A stretch of DNA of 30,857 nt from an uncultured Clostridia bacterium (lineage in GTDB: Bacteria; Bacillota; Clostridia; Christensenellales; Aristaeellaceae): positions 1-30,857 of the forward strand of contig CAMDVP010000005.1 in NCBI GenBank assembly GCA_945877525.1. The letters are read 5' to 3'. The translations under genes and the position numbers were made by a program. Positions 21,617 through 27,869 of the stretch are shown one piece after another. The notes below the pieces were generated by a model. The model worked only from the letters and a program-made list of their open reading frames with translations, was not told the origin of the DNA and did no database searches. Position 1 is the first letter of the stretch; each line of letters starts with the position of its first letter.

Positions 21617-24262
21617 ATGCCAGCTGTTGCAATGAACCGGAACGCCATCCTTCTGTCCGGAAAGCCGGAAATCCTGCTGTGCTCGTCGCTGTTCTATTTC
21701 CGCCTGCCAGCCTCCTGCTGGGAGGAGCGCATGGTACAGCTGCGCATGTGCGGGTATAATTGCATTGATGTGTACATGCCATGGAATTTTCATGAGCTGC
21801 GGCCGGGGGAATGGCACTTTGAGGGCGAGCATGACGTGGACGCCTTCCTGACCCTGGCCCGGAAGCACGGGCTGTATGTGGTGGCCAGACCCGGGCCGTA
21901 CATTTGCTCGGAGTGGGACGGCGGCGCGCTGCCCGCGTGGCTGTATGACGGAAGCACGCCCCTGCGGCAGAATGACCCGGCATATCTGGCCCGGCTGGAT
22001 GAATGGCTGAAGAGAATCCTGCCCATTGTGGCCGCACATGCCTATGACAGAGGCGGCAGCGTGGTGGCGGTGCAGCTGGAAAACGAGATGGATTTTTTTG
22101 CCTGCCATGACCCGGAAGGCTACATGGCGCATCTGCGGGATGTGGCAAGAGCGTGCGGCGTGACGGTGCCTCTGACTGCCTGCGCAGGGCAGTGTGATCC
22201 CCAGGGCGCGGGCGGCACCACGCCTCAGGTGCATATCACCTTTAATGCCTACTGTCCTGATGACTACCGGTATCTGGAGATGCAGCTGGCCCATATGCGC
22301 GGCCTGGCCTCTGCTACGGATACGCCCCTGATGATTACCGAAACCGACCGCGCTCACCAGCAGCTGCGGCGGGAAATGATGATGGGCGCACGGCTGATCA
22401 GCCCATACAATCAGGTGGGCGGAACCGACATGGACATGACCAACGGCATCAGCAACTGGGCATGGAACGCAGAAAAGCCCCTGGCGCTGATGGCGACGGA
22501 CTATGATTTTATGTCCATGATCACAGCCGACGGCCGCCTGCGGGAGGAAGCGGCGGAGGGCAGACTGATGGGATCCATACTGGCCTCTCTGGGCACTCAT
22601 CTGGCTGCGGCGCAGCCCTGCGATGCGCCTGCTGAGATCGAGGCGAATTTCACCATGCCGCTGAAGCAGAACGACAGGGGGCAGGATGTACCCTGCTGGC
22701 CTGCCATGAGGATGGACTGCGGCACGCTGTTTGCCCTGAGCAACCTGGGCGCGGAGGCCGGAGAATCATGCTTTGCGGCAGCAGACGGCGAACGCTGCAC
22801 AGTGAACGTGGCGCCGGGACGATGCGTGATTCTTCCGTGGCAGGTATCCCTGGGCCCCTGGGGTGCGGAGGACGCAGTGCTTTTGTGGTCCGAGGCCGAA
22901 TGGTGCGGCCATGAACAGCGGGAGGACGGGCTGTGGCTGACCCTGACAGGAGACGATGCAGCCCGGGCAGCATTCCTGTGCGGAGGCACAAGAACCGTGG
23001 TGCAGGGCAGCGCATGGCAGCGCATCCGCGACGGGCTGATGGTGCGTATTCTTCCAAGGGAGGAAGCGGTGCGCTGGGGATGCGTCAATCTTCCGCCGCT
23101 GGAGATGGAAATTCCGTCCCGGGTATGTACCCGGCAGGTGACGGCGGTGTGCCGCCACGACGCAGACATTGCCAGCCTGGCAGAGCCCCTTGGACGCGGA
23201 ATCACGACCATGGAACAGGCCGGACAATATCGGGGCGATATGATTTATACCCTCAAAATCGACGGGGACGATCCGCTTCTGCTTCAGCACGCGGCGGATC
23301 TGCTCTGGGCGCGGCATGGAGACAGCTGTCAGGCAATGTACAGCGACGGCAGCAGCGTGCTGCTTGCAGGAGGCGCGGGGGAATGGGCCATCCGCGTGCA
23401 GTCCTGGGGGCATGCAAACTTCGACGACGTGCGTCAGCCGGCGCTGAAAATGGGCAGCGGCAAGGGCATCAGTGGCGCGGTACAAATAACGCACACGAAG
23501 GATATTGCTGATTTGTGGCGAATCTGTCCCGCAGCCAAGTATGCGGTTCAAGGCAACAGCGGGCTGCGCGAAACAGACGGGATTATGGCCACGGGCATCA
23601 ACAGCTGGAGCTATCCTGCAAGCCCCATGGAAGCGGACTATATCCGCAAGGTGCATTTTCCGGAGAACTGCGACAGGCATCTATTGTACATTGAGCGGGA
23701 CGCAAGCCAGGTAGAAGCCTATGTGGACGGCGCCCTTGCGGATGTCAAGCGTCCGGGAGATCCCTGGCTGGATCTGTCCCGGGCGGCAAAGCCGGGACAG
23801 GCCGCGGAGCTCATGCTGCGGGTGACCCGCCGCTTCAGCCACGATTCTCTTGGCGCTGTGCGGCTGATGAGCGGGCGCGCCGTGTGCGATGCGGCCATGG
23901 CGGGAATTTCGCCGGAGGAGTGGCAGCGCCTGGCGCCCTTGGGGCAGGGCGAAAGAACCGAACTGCCCATCTGCCTGAACCCTGGCGAGGAAGTGCTGCT
24001 GACGGCGCTGATGGATGACGGCCCGAGACGCGACCGCATGCTGGTGATTGAGGGCGAGGGAATCGAAGCGACCCTGCTGACGGACGGGCATGTGGCCGGT
24101 CGTGTATTGCGGCCTGCTCCGGGGTATCCTGAGGTGAAGGGCGGAAGCGCCAGAAGAATTTATCTCCCCGGCGCCTGGCAGGAGAATGTGCGCCTGCATG
24201 TAGCGGGCATCGGCCAGGGCGGCGTGCTGAGGGAACTGAAGTGGGAAATGGTGGTCAGATAG
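21617..24262 (+). CDS. Glycoside hydrolase family 35 beta-galactosidase-like enzyme
   Basis: An 881-residue enzyme without signal peptide, with AAGGAG at 21601-21606. The first 330 residues form the GH35 barrel: LCSSLFYFRLPASCWEERM, the signature ARPGPYICSEWDGGALPAWL, the acid/base E157 in VQLENEMD, and E242 in ITETDRAH at the nucleophile position. The rest are beta-rich domains. The nucleophile strand is unusual: GH35 enzymes normally have TEFWxGWFD, here TETDRAHQQ, and the downstream NFHGGTNFG-like motif is replaced by QVGGTDMDMTNG, so it belongs to a divergent branch whose specificity may not be beta-galactose. In a xyloglucan locus the expected task is removing galactose capping xylosyl side chains. 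It is the fourth gene of the transporter operon. Confidence 0.85.
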   Translation: MPAVAMNRNAILLSGKPEILLCSSLFYFRLPASCWEERMVQLRMCGYNCIDVYMPWNFHELRPGEWHFEGEHDVDAFLTLARKHGLYVVARPGPYICSEWDGGALPAWLYDGSTPLRQNDPAYLARLDEWLKRILPIVAAHAYDRGGSVVAVQLENEMDFFACHDPEGYMAHLRDVARACGVTVPLTACAGQCDPQGAGGTTPQVHITFNAYCPDDYRYLEMQLAHMRGLASATDTPLMITETDRAHQQLRREMMMGARLISPYNQVGGTDMDMTNGISNWAWNAEKPLALMATDYDFMSMITADGRLREEAAEGRLMGSILASLGTHLAAAQPCDAPAEIEANFTMPLKQNDRGQDVPCWPAMRMDCGTLFALSNLGAEAGESCFAAADGERCTVNVAPGRCVILPWQVSLGPWGAEDAVLLWSEAEWCGHEQREDGLWLTLTGDDAARAAFLCGGTRTVVQGSAWQRIRDGLMVRILPREEAVRWGCVNLPPLEMEIPSRVCTRQVTAVCRHDADIASLAEPLGRGITTMEQAGQYRGDMIYTLKIDGDDPLLLQHAADLLWARHGDSCQAMYSDGSSVLLAGGAGEWAIRVQSWGHANFDDVRQPALKMGSGKGISGAVQITHTKDIADLWRICPAAKYAVQGNSGLRETDGIMATGINSWSYPASPMEADYIRKVHFPENCDRHLLYIERDASQVEAYVDGALADVKRPGDPWLDLSRAAKPGQAAELMLRVTRRFSHDSLGAVRLMSGRAVCDAAMAGISPEEWQRLAPLGQGERTELPICLNPGEEVLLTALMDDGPRRDRMLVIEGEGIEATLLTDGHVAGRVLRPAPGYPEVKGGSARRIYLPGAWQENVRLHVAGIGQGGVLRELKWEMVVR

Positions 24263-24284
24263 CATTCGGCACAGGAGGGGAAGC

Positions 24285-25052
24285 ATGAAAATTCGTGTCC
24301 TGATAGCGGAGGACAGCGAGTCAATCCGGAAGTGGTATCAGTATGCCCTGGAGCAGGCGGAGGACATTGAGCTGCTTCCCATGGCGACCAATGGCTATGA
24401 AACCATGGCGCTGGCAGCGCAGTATCATCCTGATGTGCTGATTCTGGATATCGAGATGGAATGCCGCGACGCGGGTATATATGCCGGCAGCCAGATTATG
24501 AAAACGCTGCCCGAAACGAAAATCATCATGCTGACCGTGTATGACGACGACGAAACAATCTTCCGTTCCTATGAAATGGGCGCGGTGGACTATCTGATCA
24601 AGGATGCGTCGATTGAGCAGGTGCTGGAGGCGATCCGCGACGCGTATCACGGCACCTCGCCCATCCGGCAGGATGTGGCCCAGAAGCTCCGGGACGAGTT
24701 TCGCCGCCTGAAGCAGAAGGAACACACCCTGATGACCAGCATGCAGATGGTGCAGCAGCTTTCCGCCACGGAATGCAGCATTGCCGTAATGCTGTGCGAG
24801 GGCATGAGCCGCAAGGAAATCTGCCAGCACCGTGTGATCGAGATGAGCACTGTCAAGACCCATATCCGGAATATTCTGCAGAAGTTCCACCTGAAGAGCA
24901 CAAGCCAGCTGGTCGAGTTTGTCCACTCGGAAAATCTGCTGCCGCTGCTGCGCATGTGCGACAAGGAGGAGCACCACCCAAACGGACAGGCTGCGAAGGA
25001 GAAGCTGACGGATGGACAAAGTGACAATCAGGGGCAGGAGCCTGATCTTTGA
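24285..25052 (+). CDS. LuxR/NarL-family response regulator
   Basis: A 255-residue two-component regulator with AGGAGGGG at 24273-24280, 22 bases after the GH35 stop. The receiver has acidic residues E9/D10, the phosphoacceptor D55 in VLILDIEM, the conserved Thr in IIMLTVYDD and Lys in YLIKDAS. A long helical linker (about 130-155) leads to a LuxR-type helix-turn-helix at about 160-220 (LSATECSIAVMLCEGMSRKEI, STVKTHIRNILQKFHLKS). The last 30 residues are a hydrophilic tail outside the domain, encoded by bases that overlap the GH5 start by 41 bp. Position inside the uptake operon suggests it controls it in response to the kinase encoded at 16748-18226. The inverted repeat at 18332-18368 is a candidate site. 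Confidence 0.94.
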   Translation: MKIRVLIAEDSESIRKWYQYALEQAEDIELLPMATNGYETMALAAQYHPDVLILDIEMECRDAGIYAGSQIMKTLPETKIIMLTVYDDDETIFRSYEMGAVDYLIKDASIEQVLEAIRDAYHGTSPIRQDVAQKLRDEFRRLKQKEHTLMTSMQMVQQLSATECSIAVMLCEGMSRKEICQHRVIEMSTVKTHIRNILQKFHLKSTSQLVEFVHSENLLPLLRMCDKEEHHPNGQAAKEKLTDGQSDNQGQEPDL

Positions 25053-26325
25053 TAATCAAGAATTGAAGCTGAAAGGCATGGGCGTGGGCTCGTGGCTGAA
25101 CCTGGAGCATTTCATGATGGGCATGCCGGGTGTGGATAGAATGATTCGCCAGGCGATGGATCGCCGCTGTCCCGGGCTGATGGAGGCGGTGGAGGACAGC
25201 TTCTTTACCGATGAGGACGCTGCGTACCTGACCGGGCTTGGAATCAACTTTATCCGCGTTCCCTTTCGCAGCGGCCTGCTGGTGGACGAGGTCACGGGCC
25301 GCCTGCGCCCCGCGGGACGGGACAGGCTGGCCAGGCTGGGGGAAATCTGCGACAGGAACAGGCTGTTTTTCATGCCGGATCTCCACGCGGTGCCGGGAGG
25401 ACAGAATCCTGACTGGCATTCCGGCAGCGAAACGGGCAGCGCGGAGTTCTGGCGATACAGGGCCCTGCGGGATCAGGCCGTAACGGTATGGCGCGAGGCC
25501 GCCCACGCACTGGCTGGCTGCCGGTATCTGCTGGGATACGACCTGCTCAACGAGCCTGTGCTGCCGGACGGGGACAAGGCGCTCCTGAACGACTTCCATC
25601 TGCGGGCGGCCGAGGCCATCCGACAGGAGGATTCTGAACATCTGCTGCTGGTGGAGGGCGGGCGCTTCGCCATGGACTTTGAGGGCGTGTGCCTCCCGGA
25701 CAGAGGGAAAAGCGCGTACACCTATCATTTTTACCCGGCAGTGTGGGATGACTCGCTGAATGATCCGCAGCTGCCCGCAGAGAAAAGAAGTGCGCGGATT
25801 GCTGCGGCCCATGAGCGGGTGATGGACACCATGGGGGACTATGGCGGCCCGCTTCTGTGCGGCGAAACGGGGTATGAGCTGTTTGAGGATGAGGCCAGAG
25901 GGCTGCAAATGCTGGATGAAACGGTGGAGGTGCTGGAGCGTCGCGGAGCATCCTGGTGCCTGTGGGCATACAAGGATACCGGCGTGATGGGGCTGCTGTC
26001 GCCCGCGGAGGATTCCGCCTGGATGCGGTGCGTGAACCGCATTGCGGAAAGCTGGAGCCACCATGGGGATATGCGCTACGGCGACACGCTGGCCAGGCGC
26101 ATTGCAAAGGAGCATTTCGGCAGCCTGACGGAGGACGAAATTTATCAGTTGCAGTTCCGGCTAAGGGCTGCCCTGTTCCAGCCGGAAGCGGACGAATGGC
26201 TTGCTCCCGCGCTGCAGGCACTGACGGAACAGGAGGCTGCGAGCATGGGAGATGACTTCTCGTTCAGCCGGTGCGTGGTGAGAAGGGCATATGAGGCATT
26301 CCTGCGCAAGCATGCCGCAGGATAA
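25012..26325 (+). CDS. Glycoside hydrolase family 5 (cellulase-fold) enzyme, predicted intracellular
   Basis: A 437-residue TIM-barrel glycosidase. It starts at ATG 25012 inside the response regulator gene, with AAGGAG at 24996-25001. GH5 features: KGMGVGSWLNLEHFM at the first strand, INFIRVPFRSG, FFMPDLHAVPGGQN, the acid/base E181 in DLLNEPV, YTYHFYPAVW, the nucleophile E285 in LLCGETGYE, and the late Trp-rich WCLWAYKDTG. There is no signal peptide. GH5 enzymes act mostly on beta-1,4-glucans and related chains; in this context, cleavage of the debranched glucan backbone of imported oligosaccharides is plausible. The last 80 residues (SLTEDEIYQLQFRLRAAL onward) are an extra helical segment after the barrel. 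It is the last gene of the operon; no terminator is evident before the insertion-sequence remnant. Confidence 0.9.
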   Translation: MDKVTIRGRSLIFDNQELKLKGMGVGSWLNLEHFMMGMPGVDRMIRQAMDRRCPGLMEAVEDSFFTDEDAAYLTGLGINFIRVPFRSGLLVDEVTGRLRPAGRDRLARLGEICDRNRLFFMPDLHAVPGGQNPDWHSGSETGSAEFWRYRALRDQAVTVWREAAHALAGCRYLLGYDLLNEPVLPDGDKALLNDFHLRAAEAIRQEDSEHLLLVEGGRFAMDFEGVCLPDRGKSAYTYHFYPAVWDDSLNDPQLPAEKRSARIAAAHERVMDTMGDYGGPLLCGETGYELFEDEARGLQMLDETVEVLERRGASWCLWAYKDTGVMGLLSPAEDSAWMRCVNRIAESWSHHGDMRYGDTLARRIAKEHFGSLTEDEIYQLQFRLRAALFQPEADEWLAPALQALTEQEAASMGDDFSFSRCVVRRAYEAFLRKHAAG

Positions 26326-26365
26326 GGCAGGGGGAAAAAACATCATGGCGCGCCGTGCTGAGCGG

Positions 26366-27374
26366 TCAGGATTTCACACCAGCAGAGGATTCAAACCTAT
26401 CACAAAAAAGCCGGGCGGCCTTAAGCTCCCTCCGCTTCTGTATCGGGGTTTTCCAGTCCAGGACTGACATGGGAATGCGGTTCGAGCGCCGCAAGTAGCG
26501 CTTCATCTGGAGCTGCAGATCCTCATACGAGTAGAACTTCAGATAATTGTAAAACCGCTCCTGATCATTCCTATGGCTTCGCTCTACTTTCCCGTTATGC
26601 CAGGGGGTCCTGGGACGGATCGTCTTGTGGACAATGTGGAGTCTTCTGCAAAGATCATCCAAAGGATGAATGCGGTTTGTCTAATGCGTGTGGGTGAACT
26701 CTCCGCCGTTGTCCGTCTGGATCACATCCGGTGAATAGCCAAAGTAGATCAGCGCGCGCTGCACAAACTCTACCGTGCTGTAGCTGCTGGCTTCCTTGTA
26801 GGCGTAAATGAACCGCTCCCGGCTGGCTTCTTCGAGCATGGTGTATTGGTAGAACTTCTCGCCGTTCGAGCCCGTATAACAGGCTGTCGGTACGTACTTC
26901 ACATCCATTTGCCACTTCCTGCCAAGCTCTGCAGGCGTATCGTAGCGTCCCAGATGCCTGGATTTTTTCTTTGTGGATTCCACTTTTTTTCCGGTAGCCG
27001 AGCCGGACGAACACGCGATACAGCGACCCTGGGTGTCTGTTGTAGGCTTTCTCCTGGCGGAGCTTACCGAACAATTCGCAGATACTGATGTTGGGATTGC
27101 GGCGGTGGTAGTTCCGTATCCAGCTCAATTCCTCCTCTGTGTGTGCGTTGGGATGCTGGCTGTGGGGACGGTGTGACCTGGGGGTAAGAGAAGCCCTTGT
27201 TCCGTCGTTCAGCTTGAACCAGCGCATGAGGGATGCCTTTGAAATGTGATACCGGCACAGGACAAAGTCAATGTCCCTTGTCTGGCGGTACAGCCGCACG
27301 GCCCCTTCCTTTGTGCTCACCGCATGGGGCAGGTAACGCTTGTTGCTTTTCTCTTCCTGTGCTACAATACTCAT
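26366..27374 (-). pseudogene. DDE transposase (IS481/IS3-like), frameshifted and with an internal stop
   Basis: From the ATG at 27374 the minus strand encodes the N-terminal helix-turn-helix region (CRYHISKASLMRWFK) and the linker to LYRVFVRLGYRKK. At a run of seven A residues near 26985 the frame breaks; the next frame continues the protein (KWQMDVKYVP with the first catalytic Asp, QTDNGGEF with the second). An in-frame TAG follows THTH near 26680, after which the same frame resumes with TPWHNGKVERSHRNDQERF, carrying the catalytic Glu, and runs to the stop at 26366. All three catalytic residues survive in sequence, but the gene has two lesions. The frame change needed is +1, so it is not the -1 slippage some insertion sequences use. 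Confidence 0.85.
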
Positions 27375-27441
27375 GACGATTGAGTCCTTTCATTAGTTTG
27401 GGTTTGGTAGCTTTATTCCAATGATCTCAATCGTCTTTTTT
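27375..27441. promoter_or_regulatory. Hairpin at the transposase start with T-run on the plus strand
   Basis: GACGATTGAG (27375-27384) and CTCAATCGTC (27426-27435) form a perfect 10-bp inverted repeat. On the minus strand the inner arm lies between the putative ribosome binding site (AAAGGA) and directly against the ATG at 27374, so read-through transcripts would fold it shut. On the plus strand the repeat is followed by TTTTTT (27436-27441) and could act as a terminator protecting the nrd promoter. Confidence 0.6.
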
Positions 27442-27609
27442 CTATACCTTGGTCTCACTTCTATTGTAATGCTACATTTCGCGGAAAAAATTCCTTCGCC
27501 CCCTTCGACAAAAACGCACAGAAAACGGCACGATTTTTTTTCTGCAAGGCGTGGCAAGGCATTGCGGCCCTTTCATGAAAAGTGACGGGGAAAATGACCA
27601 GAAACCGTA
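27442..27609. other. Region between the insertion sequence and the nrd promoter, no gene seen
   Basis: No convincing coding frame, RNA gene or strong hairpin is visible here. The right end of the insertion sequence should lie inside the first 40 bases. Confidence 0.5.
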
Positions 27610-27638
27610 TTGACAACAGAAACCGAACACAATATAAT
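27610..27638 (+). promoter_or_regulatory. Perfect consensus sigma-A promoter of nrdDG
   Basis: TTGACA (27610-27615), a 17-bp spacer and TATAAT (27633-27638) match consensus at all 12 positions. The -10 lies inside the first NrdR-like box. Confidence 0.92.
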
Positions 27639-27642
27639 GTCT
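27627..27642. promoter_or_regulatory. NrdR box 1, overlapping the -10
   Basis: ACACAATATAATGTCT matches 14 of 16 positions of an NrdR-type palindrome (ACACAATATATTGTGT, one form of the published consensus with W=A/T). Binding of the ATP-cone repressor NrdR here would block the promoter. Confidence 0.75.
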
Positions 27643-27658
27643 CTTGCGCCGGGAAACA

Positions 27659-27674
27659 GCACAAGATGTTGTTC
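27659..27674. promoter_or_regulatory. NrdR box 2
   Basis: GCACAAGATGTTGTTC keeps the CACAA and TTGT arms (11 of 16) and starts exactly 32 bp after box 1, the spacing expected for paired NrdR boxes on one DNA face. Confidence 0.65.
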
Positions 27675-27690
27675 TCATAGCATGTAATGG

Positions 27691-27706
27691 ACACAATCGG
27701 TTGTGG
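27691..27706. promoter_or_regulatory. NrdR box 3 (extra)
   Basis: ACACAATCGGTTGTGG matches 12 of 16 positions with perfect CACAA/TTGTG arms and starts exactly 32 bp after box 2. Known nrd promoters usually have two boxes. As RNA the same bases could form a small hairpin with a TCGG loop. Confidence 0.55.
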
Positions 27707-27856
27707 TGATGCGAAGAATGCGCATGGGCTGCCGGTTGATCAGCAAGCAGAGGGAAGCTGCGCCGCAGGCAGAAAGGCAGCACGGCGGGTTCCTTTTCTT
27801 ATGCCCTTTTCCCGCCGGAGATCCGGCAGCGTCGGTGACTGACCTACCCATCATAC
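27707..27856 (+). other. Structured nrdD leader
   Basis: The transcript leader is about 225 bases. CGGCGGG (27783-27789) can pair with CCCGCCG (27811-27817), while part of the latter can instead pair in GCCGG (27814-27818) with CCGGC (27823-27827), so the two hairpins exclude each other. GCTGCC (27728-27733) can also pair with GGCAGC (27776-27781). No known riboswitch, including the cobalamin type, was recognised. Confidence 0.35.
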
Positions 27857-27869
27857 AGGAGGGATCCTC

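Larger units (their letters stand above)
26341..27482 (-). mobile_element. Decayed insertion sequence (DDE transposase type), approximate limits
   Basis: The segment contains one broken transposase gene on the minus strand with a start-region hairpin. Its composition is less GC-rich than that of the neighbours. Limits are approximate: GGAAAAAA occurs at 26333-26340 and 27483-27490 and could be a target duplication, but no convincing terminal inverted repeats were found. The transposase resembles the IS481/IS3 group of rve-type elements. Confidence 0.65.

Noticed and set aside
26975..26995. Programmed -1 frameshift at the A7 run in the transposase
   Set aside because: The continuing frame is +1 relative to the first, and a TAG interrupts the second frame as well.
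26330..27490. GGAAAAAA at both sides of the insertion sequence as a target duplication
   Set aside because: The repeat is A-rich and could be chance; no matching terminal inverted repeats were found next to it, so it is used only as an approximate limit.
27640..27869. Cobalamin riboswitch in front of the ribonucleotide reductase
   Set aside because: No B12-box-like sequence seen, and the class III enzyme does not use cobalamin.
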